This document shows positions 18,989-29,021 of a stretch of 64,000 nucleotides of DNA, piece by piece (the first letter of the stretch is position 1; every line of letters begins with the position of its first letter). The stretch comes from Biformimicrobium ophioploci (GTDB lineage Bacteria > Pseudomonadota > Gammaproteobacteria > Pseudomonadales > Cellvibrionaceae), in NCBI RefSeq assembly GCF_030270605.1, contig NZ_BSYJ01000005.1, positions 186,001 to 250,000 of the forward strand. Reading direction: 5' to 3'. The notes beneath the pieces are model-generated. The model did no database searches and was not told where the DNA came from. It worked only from the letters and a program-made list of their open reading frames with translations. A program made the position numbers and the translations under genes.

Positions 18989-20167
18989 TCAACGAATACG
19001 GATGCGACCGAGCACACCGCGTTCCAATTCATTTGCCGCCATCAGCTCAACCTGGTGCGACCCCTGCCCCAGCCTGCTCACCACCTTATCCAGGTCTGAC
19101 AGGCTTTTTGCCTTCAACTGGATGACCATCTCGTTGCGATTCGCATCATAACGCAGGGATTCCAGTACGAGGCCCGGCACAGAATTCCAGCTGCTGGAGA
19201 GCAATTGTATTTTTGCCTGATAACCGGATTCACCAGAGCCGCCCTGGTTCAGGTAACCTTTCAGCTGACGCTGCAGGTCCGCCTGCTGTCGCGTACCCGG
19301 GAATATTTCCTGGAACAAAGCATTGACCTGTTTCTCCTGCTGCGCGGCCTGGAAGCTGAACCAGGCACCGCCGGCTACGTAGAAAAGCACCTGCAGGCTG
19401 AACAGGATCGCAGCCGCTACCGCGAGCCCGGTCTTCCAGTCCGCAGACTTGCCCCGTTTTTTTACAGCGTAATCGCGGCAAAGCAGGTTAAGATTTGCGA
19501 AATCCCGCACCGCGCTCTCCATCGAATCGCCAGCATCGCGTCTGGTGCGTTCCAGCGCGACACCGGGCAGGCTTTCCAGCTGCCCTGCAAGCAAATCGAA
19601 CGTATCGCTTTCTCCGGTAAGCCGCACCTGCAGCGGTTCTTCCGGTGCCACGCTGACCGCGACAAGGGTCGGCACTTCGGAGGCCTGGACAGTTACCCAC
19701 TTACCTGTCTGTGTGCACACATGTGCACGCTCCCCCTCAAGATGCACCGAGAACACACCATCTTCGTGGTCGGCCAGAAAGTATTCCGGAAGCAGAACGT
19801 CAGGGTTTACCTGTTTTTCTTGCAGGTAGGCAATGATGGACTGGAGCTGGCTATGCGCAATCGCCAGCAAGCGACACTGGCTCCCCGAAAGGCCATGCCA
19901 GGTAAGGTGCAGGTCTTCGACATCCCCCGCAATCAGGTCCTCTGCAGCGTAGGCCACAGCCGCCGGTTGTTTGCGGATGGCTTTGGGAATCTCCAGCACG
20001 CCGTTCCACACCAGGTGGCCGGGCACGAAAACACATACCTCTGTTACGTCATCATGTTCGACCCGGTCAAAGTCGACCCATGACCCGTTCCCCTCACTGA
20101 ATTGCTCCAGTGAGAAAGAGAAATCGGTACCTTGCCTAAGACGCAGGTAAATCCGCTCTGTCGTCAC
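18989..20167 (-). CDS. gspL: Type II secretion protein GspL
   Basis: 392 residues. The N-terminal ~240 residues form the cytoplasmic actin-like domain that binds GspE. One membrane helix lies around residues 248-272 (AVAAAILFSLQVLFYVAGGAW), followed by the periplasmic domain that pairs with GspM. It couples the GspE ATPase to the inner-membrane platform. The start codon follows the gspK stop directly, which suggests translational coupling. Confidence 0.92.
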   Translation of the reverse strand: MTTERIYLRLRQGTDFSFSLEQFSEGNGSWVDFDRVEHDDVTEVCVFVPGHLVWNGVLEIPKAIRKQPAAVAYAAEDLIAGDVEDLHLTWHGLSGSQCRLLAIAHSQLQSIIAYLQEKQVNPDVLLPEYFLADHEDGVFSVHLEGERAHVCTQTGKWVTVQASEVPTLVAVSVAPEEPLQVRLTGESDTFDLLAGQLESLPGVALERTRRDAGDSMESAVRDFANLNLLCRDYAVKKRGKSADWKTGLAVAAAILFSLQVLFYVAGGAWFSFQAAQQEKQVNALFQEIFPGTRQQADLQRQLKGYLNQGGSGESGYQAKIQLLSSSWNSVPGLVLESLRYDANRNEMVIQLKAKSLSDLDKVVSRLGQGSHQVELMAANELERGVLGRIRIR

Positions 20168-21259
20168 CTACTCCTCCAGGAGTTCCTTGAAAAGATCACC
20201 GGCAAATTCCACACGTTGCCTGTGAACAATTGTTACCCGGCCGGTAGTCGTCTGCAGGGCAAGCAGTGTTTTCCAATATTGCCGGTGTGCGAGCTCATCC
20301 CCGAGTTCGACGGCAATGAGTGCTTCGAAGTAGCGGCTCTCGACGCCGAGCACCCCTGCCATTTCCTGCTTTATGCCCAGGCCCTGGTCCTGCAGCAGTT
20401 CATCAAAGGTATTGAAACCCCCGAATTCCCGCGCATAGCCAATAGCAGCACCGTCCACCGACGGGGCGATTGCAGAAAGCAATGACTCTGGCGCCGAGTT
20501 TACATTAATCAGGGTTTGTTGTGCGCCCGGCAGTGCACAAAGGAGCCCGTCCAGTTTCTCCCAGGCTTCCTCGGTCATGCCTTTGACATGCCGGAGCTCT
20601 GAAACATCGGTGATAAAGGTGTCCGGGGTCCGGTATGGAATATCCATACCCAGGTAGCCGTCATCCTCGGTATCCAGACCGCGTGGCGTGTCGTCTTGAT
20701 CAACCCAGTCCGCAATGGCATTTGCAAGATTCGGGTCCACCTGATTGCGGGTCAGGTAGTTCCTGAGAATCTGAAACTGGTCGGCATTGGTAGCCCCGTT
20801 GCCGCCACCATCGCCAGCGTCCGATGCACCACTTCCGTTTCCGCCCCCGTTTCCGCCGCTGTTGCCGGTGCCGGTGCCGGTGCCGGTGCCGACAGCCAGG
20901 TTGTTAACGTTGAAACAGGCCTGCATGTCGCGCAGGTGGATACGGATCCTGCCGTTGTCTGGATTGAAGGTTCGTTGAACCTGCGCCCAGGGTTCCTGCG
21001 CATGGTCGCCCTGGGCATTGCGATCCTGATCAGACTGGAAATCATTTTGCAGTGCCACGATGCTCCATGCCTCAGCCCCGGCAACGAAGCCGCGCAGCTG
21101 GCTGTTTGCAAGCAGGGCGTTGGTACGCGCGATAGTCAGGTGGCTGCGGGTCAGCACCTGGGTCGCGATAGTGACCGCGATAAAGAAAACCAGCATCACG
21201 GTAATCAGCGCGACGCCCTGCTGGCGTTGCAGCGGTGTGGCCCGCCTGCGGCGGCTCAC
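20168..21259 (-). CDS. gspK: Type II secretion minor pseudopilin GspK
   Basis: 363 residues. A short leader ends in QQ-G15, followed by a prepilin helix VALITVMLVFFIAVTIATQV. Thr stands at position +5 instead of Glu, as is characteristic of GspK, which caps the pseudopilus tip. The C-terminal helix-rich domain is complete. An insert of about 35 residues, nearly all Gly, Thr, Asn, Ser and Asp (around residues 123-160), is unusual; it is encoded in part by a perfect hexanucleotide repeat at 20864-20887. The gene overlaps gspJ by 4 bp. Confidence 0.92.
   Translation of the reverse strand: MSRRRRATPLQRQQGVALITVMLVFFIAVTIATQVLTRSHLTIARTNALLANSQLRGFVAGAEAWSIVALQNDFQSDQDRNAQGDHAQEPWAQVQRTFNPDNGRIRIHLRDMQACFNVNNLAVGTGTGTGTGNSGGNGGGNGSGASDAGDGGGNGATNADQFQILRNYLTRNQVDPNLANAIADWVDQDDTPRGLDTEDDGYLGMDIPYRTPDTFITDVSELRHVKGMTEEAWEKLDGLLCALPGAQQTLINVNSAPESLLSAIAPSVDGAAIGYAREFGGFNTFDELLQDQGLGIKQEMAGVLGVESRYFEALIAVELGDELAHRQYWKTLLALQTTTGRVTIVHRQRVEFAGDLFKELLEE
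20864..20887. repeat. Hexanucleotide tandem repeat inside gspK
   Basis: Four perfect copies of GCCGGT (a fifth starts as GCCG), read on the coding strand as ACCGGC = Gly-Thr dipeptides. As the unit is 6 bp, changes in copy number would lengthen or shorten the protein without a frameshift. Confidence 0.85.
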
Positions 21260-21909
21260 TGCTCACCTCCCGCGAGGTGGTAGACACGCACTACCTCGCC
21301 AAAGCTTGCAAGGCGTAACGAGACCTCCACGGCCTTTGGTAATTTGTACCTGCCCGCCTTCGCTTCCTCCCCTGTAGCCAGCGGGGGCCACTGCGACAGC
21401 CAGACATCGTTGGCGTTCATATAGCGGAAACGCAAAGCGTCCACGCCACCGAGCAGGTTTTCGTTCTGGAAGGCACTGTCCGGACCGCGGTCCAGCGACT
21501 GCCAGCGGACGCGCTTCAGAACGGCGCCGATCTCCTGATCATAATCCACGCCATAGTCCAGGCGTTGCAATACGCCGCGGGGCTCACCCTGAAAATTGCT
21601 GTAACCCAGACGGGTGAAGCTGACACGGTCCGAATCCCCCTGCAGGGCCGGCAATTCAAAGCCGTATTCATCGCGGATGGCCCGTGCACTCACCTGGCTG
21701 AAGTCATCGGTCATGCGATAGAAGGCGAGTGAAAGGCGCCGGGATTCATCTGCGCGCTCTTCGAGCACGGTGTTGGCCGTTGCGAAGCGGTCGAGAAACT
21801 GGCTGGCATAGATCCCGATGACTGCCACGATCATGACTACCACGATCAATTCCAGCAGCGTGAACCCGGCCTGCTTCTTGATTACGCGAGGTGCGAGCGA
21901 GGCCGCCAT
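21256..21909 (-). CDS. gspJ: Type II secretion minor pseudopilin GspJ
   Basis: 217 residues. Prepilin signature KKQA-GFTLLELIVVVMIVAV with cleavage after Ala14 and Glu at +5. The globular part is typical of GspJ, which with GspI and GspK forms the pseudopilus tip. It overlaps gspK by 4 bp and shares one base with the gspI stop. Confidence 0.92.
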   Translation of the reverse strand: MAASLAPRVIKKQAGFTLLELIVVVMIVAVIGIYASQFLDRFATANTVLEERADESRRLSLAFYRMTDDFSQVSARAIRDEYGFELPALQGDSDRVSFTRLGYSNFQGEPRGVLQRLDYGVDYDQEIGAVLKRVRWQSLDRGPDSAFQNENLLGGVDALRFRYMNANDVWLSQWPPLATGEEAKAGRYKLPKAVEVSLRLASFGEVVRVYHLAGGEQ

Positions 21910-22370
21910 TATTGCTTTACCTCGGCAAGCCAGGTCTCCAGGGTACGGATGACATCGCCACTTTGTGCACGCGCCACCTTAACCGTGAGTTTACGCATGG
22001 CGGGCTCCGCGGTGGATTCCACAGTAGCCGTCACCTGCCAGTCGCGCCCGCCCAAAGTCACCCGCTCCGTGCGCTGGCCTACCGGAGGCCATGGCGCCGC
22101 CACGCGCACCTGGTCGACTGCTGCTTCCGCCACAATATTCGCGGTAAGGCGCTCCTCCAGCGATGTCTGGGTGCGGATACTCTCAGCCATTACCTGGCTA
22201 AGCGAAACAGCGATTACACTGAAAATAACCAGTGCAACCAGGACCTCGATCAGGGTGAAGCCAGCGGATCGAGTAAAAGCAATCTTTGCCTGAACCGTGT
22301 TATCAAACGGGCATTCCGACGTCTGGAAGCGAATCCCGTATCTGCGCCAGCTGCTACCGCGCATCGACAT
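21909..22370 (-). CDS. gspI: Type II secretion minor pseudopilin GspI
   Basis: 153 residues if translated from the ATG at 22370. The prepilin motif SA-GFTLIEVLVALVIFSV is clear, but the leader is then 36 residues long, far more than the usual 6-15. There is no ATG closer to the motif, so either the long leader is real or a non-ATG start (for instance a GTG or TTG within it) is used. The start overlaps the 3' end of gspH by 17 bp. GspI initiates tip assembly with GspJ. Confidence 0.88.
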   Translation of the reverse strand: MSMRGSSWRRYGIRFQTSECPFDNTVQAKIAFTRSAGFTLIEVLVALVIFSVIAVSLSQVMAESIRTQTSLEERLTANIVAEAAVDQVRVAAPWPPVGQRTERVTLGGRDWQVTATVESTAEPAMRKLTVKVARAQSGDVIRTLETWLAEVKQ

Positions 22371-22968
22371 CTCCCCAGCTGATCAGGAAACCAGTCAGGT
22401 TGTTGTAGGTGACTACGGCGGAGCTGGTGGCGTTGCCACTATCCAGCAGTTGCACAGAAACCTCTACCGGCAATACCTCACCGCTGGCAAGCGCAACAAA
22501 ATCCGGCGTATAGGCGGGGAGGGAATTTTCTTCTTCCTCTTCGTCGCGCGCCGCTTCTTCATCTTCATCATCCCTGTTGCCGGGTAACAGCTGGGCTTTG
22601 GAAATGACGTCGAGGGAAATATTGGGTGGGACACTGTAAGGCAGGAAAATCTCTCTTACATTGCCTGGCTCTGAGCCGGCCTCGGCCGCAAGGAAGGCAA
22701 CCGAGGGAAAATCAATCCAGCGCTCGGCGGATCGATCGAAAATCACTACTGTGTAACCTGTTTCGGAAATGGCCACGCCGTAGTTCTGGTTGTCGATCAG
22801 GGCGCGGTCCGCGACGAGTTCCATAACCCGTCGCAGGCGCTCGGTCTCATTGGCCCAGCCCCGTGAGGCAGTCGCGCCGAGGGACAATACGGCCATGGAT
22901 GCCAGGGTCGCAATGATCAATACGACCGCCAGCAGCTCGATAAGGGTAAAGCCCCTTTGAGTCTGCAT
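22354..22968 (-). CDS. gspH: Type II secretion minor pseudopilin GspH
   Basis: 204 residues. Very short leader MQTQR, then GFTLIELLAVVLIIATLASM with Glu at +5. The globular domain has a markedly acidic insert near residues 130-150 (runs of Asp/Glu: DDEDEEAARDEEEEE). GspH sits between the GspI/J/K tip and the GspG shaft. It is 9 bases after gspG. Confidence 0.9.
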   Translation of the reverse strand: MQTQRGFTLIELLAVVLIIATLASMAVLSLGATASRGWANETERLRRVMELVADRALIDNQNYGVAISETGYTVVIFDRSAERWIDFPSVAFLAAEAGSEPGNVREIFLPYSVPPNISLDVISKAQLLPGNRDDEDEEAARDEEEEENSLPAYTPDFVALASGEVLPVEVSVQLLDSGNATSSAVVTYNNLTGFLISWGDVDAR

Positions 22969-22977
22969 CAGGAAAAA

Positions 22978-23418
22978 TCAGAGTTCCGCTACACTGATAT
23001 CCTTGGCTTCGCCTTCCCCGCCAGGCTTGCCGTCAGCACCCAGTGAAAACAGGTCGTAGGCACCGTTGCTACCCGGGCTGATGTACTGGTACTCATTCCC
23101 CCACGGATCCTTTGGCATCTTGCCCAGGTAGCCATCCGGTGACCAGTTCTTGGCCTCCGGGAAACCACTCGGGCGGGAAACCAGCGCCTGCAGCCCCTGG
23201 TCGCTACTCGGATAGACAAAGTTGTCCATTTTGTACATCTTCAATGCAGTATCGATTGCACTGAGGTCGGCCATGGCAGCCTTTACACGCGCCTCTCCAG
23301 CGCGCCCCATCACATTGGGCACGACCAGCGCGGCGAGCACGCCAAGAATGACGATAACCACCATGATTTCGATCAGGGTAAAGCCCTGACTGTTCTTAAT
23401 ATTCCGCATAACGTTCAC
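22978..23418 (-). CDS. gspG: Type II secretion major pseudopilin GspG
   Basis: 146 residues. Leader MNVMRNIKNSQ, then GFTLIEIMVVIVILGVLAAL (Gly12 start of the mature protein, Glu at +5). The compact C-terminal domain carries the conserved PSSDQGLQALV, DPWGNEYQYISPG and DLFSLGADGKPGGEGE segments; the last of these holds the calcium-binding loop of major pseudopilins. It forms the pseudopilus shaft. 43 bases after gspF. Confidence 0.97.
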   Translation of the reverse strand: MNVMRNIKNSQGFTLIEIMVVIVILGVLAALVVPNVMGRAGEARVKAAMADLSAIDTALKMYKMDNFVYPSSDQGLQALVSRPSGFPEAKNWSPDGYLGKMPKDPWGNEYQYISPGSNGAYDLFSLGADGKPGGEGEAKDISVAEL

Positions 23419-23461
23419 TTCCTGAGTAACTTTCCAGCAATACGGGCCAGCAGTACGGGGA

Positions 23462-24670
23462 TTACCCTACCATCTGGTTCATGCCCATGATAGGCAACAT
23501 GATTGCCATCACGATGAATAATACAATGGCTGCCATCACCAGCAGCATAGCGGGTTCGAACAGGCTCACAAACGCGCTGACCGCAGACTCCAGGTCCTGC
23601 TCCTGGCTCTCTGCGGCCCGTGCAAGCATTTCATCCAGGCTTCCCGACGATTCACCACTGGCGATCATATAGACCATCATCGGCGGAAAATAGCCGGCGT
23701 CTTCCAGTGCCTTGCGAAGGCTGCCACCCTCGCGCACATGACGTTGGGCTTCGGTCAGCTTGCCCTTGAGGTAATCATTGGAGGTCACGCCATTGGCGAT
23801 ACCCATAGCCTCAACCAGCGGCACACTGCTGCCGGTCAGGATGGCCAGGGTGCTGACGTAGCGGGCGCTCTGGGTGCCCCGTGCCAGCCAGCCAATGACC
23901 GGCATATCCAGAAGTTTATGGTGTACCCGCACACGAAAGCCGGGCTTTTTGTAGAGCAGCGAGAACACCCCTGCCAGAGCCGCGATCACCAGCGGCACAA
24001 GCCAGCCCCAGTTAGCGATGAAATCACTCATGCCGACCAGTATCTGCGTAGGCAGAGGCAATACCTGCCCGGTGCCCGTAAATACCTCAATGACGTCCGG
24101 GACGACGAATACCATCAACCCGGTTACGACGAGTATGCAGACGAAAACCAGTACCAGCGGGTAAATCAAAGCGAGCAGTACTTTCTGTCGGAACGCCTGT
24201 TGCTTCTCGGTGTAGTCCGCCAATCGGTCCAGCACGGAGTCCAGGAAGCCGGAATGCTCACCGGCCTCGACCGTCGCAAGATAGAGTTTTGGGAAAGCAC
24301 GGGGATAGCTGCCAAGTGCCTGGGCAAGACTGTTACCTTCCAGAATCCTGGCGCGGATCGACAACACGATGCCGCGCACGCGGTTGTTGCGCGACTGGTT
24401 GGCAATCGCGGAGAGAGATTCTTCCAGCGGCAGGCCAGAGCGCAACAGTGTTGCCAGTTGTCGGGTGAAGAGTGCGAGCTCTTTTACGCTCAGGCCGGGA
24501 GAGGAAAAGAGCCCCTGCTTTCTGGTGGCTTCGGCCGCGACTTCGACCTCAACCGGCATCAGCCCCTTTGCGCGCAATAACTGCCTGGCACTCCGTGCGC
24601 TGTCCGCCTCGATGGTGCCAGAGCTCTTCTTACCGTTGCCATCCAGTGCCAGGTAGTCAAAAGCCGCCAT
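23462..24670 (-). CDS. gspF: Type II secretion inner-membrane protein GspF
   Basis: 402 residues with the duplicated GspF (PilC-like) domain and three membrane segments (near 170-190, 220-240 and the C-terminal ~375-397). LFTRQLATLLRSGLPLEESL opens the first domain and a matching LAILTGSSVPLVEAM the second. Polytopic core of the inner-membrane platform. It lies 3 bases after gspE. Confidence 0.96.
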   Translation of the reverse strand: MAAFDYLALDGNGKKSSGTIEADSARSARQLLRAKGLMPVEVEVAAEATRKQGLFSSPGLSVKELALFTRQLATLLRSGLPLEESLSAIANQSRNNRVRGIVLSIRARILEGNSLAQALGSYPRAFPKLYLATVEAGEHSGFLDSVLDRLADYTEKQQAFRQKVLLALIYPLVLVFVCILVVTGLMVFVVPDVIEVFTGTGQVLPLPTQILVGMSDFIANWGWLVPLVIAALAGVFSLLYKKPGFRVRVHHKLLDMPVIGWLARGTQSARYVSTLAILTGSSVPLVEAMGIANGVTSNDYLKGKLTEAQRHVREGGSLRKALEDAGYFPPMMVYMIASGESSGSLDEMLARAAESQEQDLESAVSAFVSLFEPAMLLVMAAIVLFIVMAIMLPIMGMNQMVG

Positions 24671-24673
24671 CCG

Positions 24674-26155
24674 TTACGACTCCTGGGTAACGCGCAGCAC
24701 TTCTTCGATTGAGGTCACGCCAGCGATAATCTTCTGCATGCCGTCATCGCTGATGCCCGGGCCGCGTTTACGCGCTGCCTTGACCAGGGCGGATTCGGAT
24801 GCCCTGTCATGAATCAGTTCGCGCAGCTCTTCATCGATCTCCACGAGCTCATAAATGCCCACGCGGCCGACATATCCGGTGTGGTTGCACTTGGCACAGC
24901 CGCCCGGGCGATAGATCACCTGGTCTGCATCGGGCGCCACGCCCAGCAGGCGCTTTTCACCCGCATCGGCACTGTGCGGCACCTTGCATTCGTCACAGAG
25001 AACGCGTACCAGGCGCTGTGCAAGCACGCCGACCAGGCTGGATGACAACAGGAACGGCTCAATGCCCATATCCGCAAGACGCGTCACTGCGCCCAGCGCG
25101 GTATTGGTATGGAGCGTGGAGAGCACCAGGTGACCGGTCAAACTGGCCTGGATTGCGATCTGCATGGTTTCCAGGTCGCGGATTTCACCAACCATGACCA
25201 CATCAGGGTCCTGACGCAAAATCGCGCGTAGCCCGCGTGCAAACGTCATATCGGCCTTGGTGTTCACCTGGGTCTGGCCAATGCCCTCCAGGTTGTATTC
25301 CACCGGATCCTCCACAGTCAGGATATTCTTTTCCTTACTGTTGATACTGCCGAGGCCCGCATACAGGGTGGTCGTCTTACCGGAGCCCGTCGGACCCGTC
25401 ACCAGCAGAATGCCATGTGGACGGTTCAGCAGGTTGGAAATCAGCCGGTAATCACGCTCATTCATGCCAAGGTGACGCAGATCGAGCCTGCCGGCCTGCT
25501 TGTCGAGCAGACGCAGCACAACGCGCTCACCGGCGCTGGAAGGCATGGTCGACACACGCACATCGACCTCACGGCCGCCAATACGCAGTGAAATACGGCC
25601 GTCCTGCGGTACCCGCTTCTCTGCGATATCCAGCTTCGCCATGACCTTGATTCGCGACACCAGCAGCGGTGCCAGCTCCCTGCGCGGCGCAAGCACTTCG
25701 CGCAGTACGCCGTCGATGCGGAAGCGCACTACCAGACGCTTCTCAAAAGTCTCGATATGGATATCCGAAGCACCCTGCTTCAGGGATTCAGACAGGATTG
25801 CGTTGATGAGCTTGACGATGGGGGCATCGTCTTCCTGCTCCAGCAGGTCTTCGGTTTGCGGCAGGGAATCCGCGATTGCCGCGAGGTCGAGCTCTTCGCC
25901 GATGCTCTCCGCACCCTCGAGATTATTTCCGTCGCGGTTTTCGTAAAACACCTGCAAAGCCTGCTGGAAGGTGTCGTCGTCAGCCTGCTCAAATTTGAGC
26001 AGGCGACCTGAAATACGCTGCACTTCCACCAGCACGCTGGGATCCAGCGGCGCGACAAACAGGCAAATCAGCTCGCCATCGGCCTCCTGCAAGAGCACCT
26101 TGTGACGTTTTGCAAAGGCGTAAGGCAAACGCACGACGGATTCCGCTTCCGTCAT
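24674..26155 (-). CDS. gspE: Type II secretion ATPase GspE
   Basis: 493 residues. An N-terminal GspL-binding domain (~1-95) is followed by the secretion ATPase core: Walker A GPTGSGKT at 254-261, an Asp box, Walker B (VVMVGEIRD), a His box (LSTLHTN), and a zinc-binding four-cysteine knot (CDEC...CAKC). It powers pseudopilus assembly from the cytoplasmic face. The ATG overlaps the gspD stop by 4 bp. Confidence 0.97.
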   Translation of the reverse strand: MTEAESVVRLPYAFAKRHKVLLQEADGELICLFVAPLDPSVLVEVQRISGRLLKFEQADDDTFQQALQVFYENRDGNNLEGAESIGEELDLAAIADSLPQTEDLLEQEDDAPIVKLINAILSESLKQGASDIHIETFEKRLVVRFRIDGVLREVLAPRRELAPLLVSRIKVMAKLDIAEKRVPQDGRISLRIGGREVDVRVSTMPSSAGERVVLRLLDKQAGRLDLRHLGMNERDYRLISNLLNRPHGILLVTGPTGSGKTTTLYAGLGSINSKEKNILTVEDPVEYNLEGIGQTQVNTKADMTFARGLRAILRQDPDVVMVGEIRDLETMQIAIQASLTGHLVLSTLHTNTALGAVTRLADMGIEPFLLSSSLVGVLAQRLVRVLCDECKVPHSADAGEKRLLGVAPDADQVIYRPGGCAKCNHTGYVGRVGIYELVEIDEELRELIHDRASESALVKAARKRGPGISDDGMQKIIAGVTSIEEVLRVTQES

Positions 26156-28137
26156 TTGGTGTTTTCCTCGATGACACGCACTGGCAGGTCTTCCTTGCCT
26201 TTTGGTGGCACCAGGTCTGGAATCACCGCGCCCTTCTCCCAGTCCCAGAGCGGGCTGGTATTGTCGCGGAAGCGGATCTGGCTGTCCTGCACGTCGTAGT
26301 AGCGACGGCGGGTTTCCTCGTATCCAGCGTACTGGGTACTGAGGATTTTCGGTCGGATGAAGACCATCAGGTTTTTCTTGACCGTATCTTTCTTGGTACT
26401 GCGGAAAGCGCGGCCGATGCCCGGGATATCGCCCAGCAGCGGTACCTTGGATTTGCTCTCAGTCACCTGGTCTTCGATCAGACCGCCCAGCACCAGCACC
26501 TCACCGTCATCGATCAGGACCTTGGTCTTGATCTCGCGCTTGGCGGTCACGATGTCACTGGCGTCGCCACTGCTGGCCTTCACATTCTCGACTTTCTGCT
26601 CAATGTCGAGTGTCACCGAGTTGTTGTTGTTCACACGCGGTGTAACTTTCAGCGAGATACCAATGTCTTCACGCTGAATAGTGGTGAAGGGATCACGGGC
26701 AGCGCCGTTGGTCAGCTGCGAGCCGGTAATGAACGGAACGTTTTCACCGACCAGGATTTCTGCCTCTTCGTTGTCGAGAGCCATAATGGTCGGCGTAGAC
26801 AGGATATTGCTGTTGCCCTCCGTCGCGATCGCACGGATGGCAGCGCGCAGGTTTTCGCCTTCGATGTAGCCGATAGACAAGCCTTTACCGATGAAATTCA
26901 GCGGGTTCAAGCCAAAGTCCAGACTGCCGTTTGAGCCGCCGTTGTCGTCGCCGTTGTCCCCGTTATTCGTCAAGGCCCGCGGATCTATAGATGTATCAAA
27001 GCCGGCAGCGACATTACCTTTGTCACCACCAAACCAGCTAATACCCAATTCATTGCCAAAGCCATTAGCGACCTCAACAATCATTGCCTCTACCAGAACT
27101 TGAGCACGGCGCACATCGAGTTTGGCGATCACGCCTTTCATGGTGTCGGTGAGCGCAGGTGGCGCGGTGATGACGATTGCGTTCAGCGCCTCATTCACCT
27201 GAATACTCACTTCGACATCCGCAACCTGCTGGTCTTTTTCCGACTTCTGGATGCTCCCGCTCATCCCTTCAAGGATAGGTTTGATATCGGAGGCGTTGGC
27301 GTACTGAACGTATACCACTGCAGTGTTACCGTCACCCTGCAGGGGCTGGTCCAGACGTCGAATCACGTTCTTGAGCTGCTGGCGCGTCACCGGGTCTCCG
27401 GTGAGCAGAATGCTATTGGAACGCTCGTCGACGGCTATTTTCAAAGGATGCGCATCGCTCCCGGCCGTCTTGCCGCCGCTCTGCAGCAGCTCGTTAACGA
27501 TCTGCTTCACTTCCTTGGCGCTCGCGAACATCAGCGGCACCACCTCGATATCGATCGCACCAGCCTTGTCCAGCTGCTTGATCAGCCGTGTAATCTGATC
27601 AATGTTGGCCGCGCGGTCGGCAATGATCAGAGTGTTGGTATCGGCATAGGCAGCCAGATGCCCAGTCTGCGGAATGAGCGGACGCAACATGGCAATCAAC
27701 TGCGCCGCGGAAATGTTTTCAACACGTACGGTACGGACCACCAGCTCTTCACCACGCTTGTGGCTTTCGCCATTGATCACAGGAATAGCCTGCTGCTTGG
27801 CGAGAGAGTCCGGCACCACTTTCCAGGTCTCATTGGATTCCACAAGCGTGAAACCGTTGACCTGTAGCACGGACATGAAGACTTCAAAGGCTTCGTCCGG
27901 CGACATCGGGTCACCGGCGACCACAGTGACCTTACCCTTTACATTCGGGTGCACAATGATGTTTTTGCCCGTGAAGTCGGCAGCCCAATTGATCAGGTCC
28001 CGGATATCTGCATTATCCAGAGACAGGGTGACCTGGTCGGCACCCTGGACATCTTGCTGGGCGTTGATATGCGGAGCGCCAAGAAGCGCGACGGAGATCA
28101 ACAGCGTCGCACAACCACGCTTGAAAAAATGCTGCAT
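26152..28137 (-). CDS. gspD: Type II secretion secretin GspD
   Basis: 661 residues. Signal peptide to ~residue 26 (HINA-Q), N0 domain ([25 protein letters not shown]), repeated N1-N3 domains, and the C-terminal secretin barrel containing VPFITGSQ and [15 protein letters not shown]. It has an Asn/Gly/Asp-rich stretch (~residues 385-400) in the gate region. It forms the outer-membrane channel. No GspS-type pilotin gene is near. The gap to gspC is 63 bp. Confidence 0.97.
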   Translation of the reverse strand: MQHFFKRGCATLLISVALLGAPHINAQQDVQGADQVTLSLDNADIRDLINWAADFTGKNIIVHPNVKGKVTVVAGDPMSPDEAFEVFMSVLQVNGFTLVESNETWKVVPDSLAKQQAIPVINGESHKRGEELVVRTVRVENISAAQLIAMLRPLIPQTGHLAAYADTNTLIIADRAANIDQITRLIKQLDKAGAIDIEVVPLMFASAKEVKQIVNELLQSGGKTAGSDAHPLKIAVDERSNSILLTGDPVTRQQLKNVIRRLDQPLQGDGNTAVVYVQYANASDIKPILEGMSGSIQKSEKDQQVADVEVSIQVNEALNAIVITAPPALTDTMKGVIAKLDVRRAQVLVEAMIVEVANGFGNELGISWFGGDKGNVAAGFDTSIDPRALTNNGDNGDDNGGSNGSLDFGLNPLNFIGKGLSIGYIEGENLRAAIRAIATEGNSNILSTPTIMALDNEEAEILVGENVPFITGSQLTNGAARDPFTTIQREDIGISLKVTPRVNNNNSVTLDIEQKVENVKASSGDASDIVTAKREIKTKVLIDDGEVLVLGGLIEDQVTESKSKVPLLGDIPGIGRAFRSTKKDTVKKNLMVFIRPKILSTQYAGYEETRRRYYDVQDSQIRFRDNTSPLWDWEKGAVIPDLVPPKGKEDLPVRVIEENTK

Positions 28138-28200
28138 TGAAACTGCTCGTTTTGATTGACTACCGCGTTACGCAGTGTTCTTTCTAGTTTTCAGGTCCGT

Positions 28201-28872
28201 CTACAGGTCCGGTTGCCGATTTCCTTTCATTCGTTCTTGCGCAGCGGCCTGGCGCTGCTTCAGCCGTTCCCTCATGGACTGGCGGCGCTGCTCGGGGCTC
28301 AGGACGGCCGAGTTAGCGCCAGTATCTATACGGCGCGCGGTACGCGGCGCACTGCTTGTATTCGTGTTTTGTGGCAAGCTAGCTCGCCCACTGTAATCCG
28401 GATAGTTCAAGCGCTCCAGTCGGTCAGCGCGCTGCAAAACCACATGATTGACATCGACCGAGTGCAACTGCACACCACCCGGTATGGCATCGCCGACAAA
28501 GTAGCGTTTCGCGGCCTTGCCCTTTTCTGCGATCAGCGCACTCGCGCGATCGGCCTGTGTATGGCTGAGCACGCCGCTCAGAACCAGGTTCAGGCGCGTA
28601 ACCGGCAGGTCTTCTGCTACTGGTGCGGGCACTTTAGGCTTCTTACTCTGCTCAACCTTCGCTGTGCCGAAGAAAGACGTGCGCGGGAGGTTGCTATTGG
28701 ATTGGGGCAGCACAGCCTTGCGTGTCACCAGCAAGCCGCTGTCTTCCTTACCGCCTGTAAACAGGTCGCCATAAGCGAGCACATTGGCGCCCACGAATAG
28801 CAGGCCTGCCACAGCGAGCAAACCCCAGCGACCGGTTTTGGTATTGTTTATTCTCTCGAACCAGACGGTCAT
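28201..28872 (-). CDS. gspC: Type II secretion protein GspC
   Basis: 223 residues, first gene of the operon. One membrane helix (~17-35, LLAVAGLLFVGANVLAYGDLF) followed by the periplasmic homology-region domain (~95-165, LNLVLSGVLSHTQADRASALI) that contacts the secretin. The C-terminal PDZ or coiled-coil part is short and basic/Gln-rich (RQSMRERLKQRQAAAQERM), so this is the form without a PDZ domain. Promoter probably in 28873-28963, not identified. Confidence 0.9.
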   Translation of the reverse strand: MTVWFERINNTKTGRWGLLAVAGLLFVGANVLAYGDLFTGGKEDSGLLVTRKAVLPQSNSNLPRTSFFGTAKVEQSKKPKVPAPVAEDLPVTRLNLVLSGVLSHTQADRASALIAEKGKAAKRYFVGDAIPGGVQLHSVDVNHVVLQRADRLERLNYPDYSGRASLPQNTNTSSAPRTARRIDTGANSAVLSPEQRRQSMRERLKQRQAAAQERMKGNRQPDL

Positions 28873-28966
28873 CAGGCTTTGCGACTCTCTTTGTCCGTTG
28901 CGTCAATTTCTCAGTGGCGCATATTTTCATGCCTGAGTAGCGGAAACGCAACGTTTTATTGGTTAA

Positions 28967-29001
28967 AAAAACAACAAAGGGCGGTATGAACCGCCCTTTG
29001 T
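28967..29001 (-). terminator. Rho-independent terminator of etfBA
   Basis: Perfect 12-bp stem ACAAAGGGCGGT/ACCGCCCTTTGT with an ATGA loop (28974-29001). On the minus strand it is followed by a T-rich tail. It separates etfA from the gsp operon. Confidence 0.9.
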
Positions 29002-29021
29002 AACCCGTGAATGCCCCTAAA

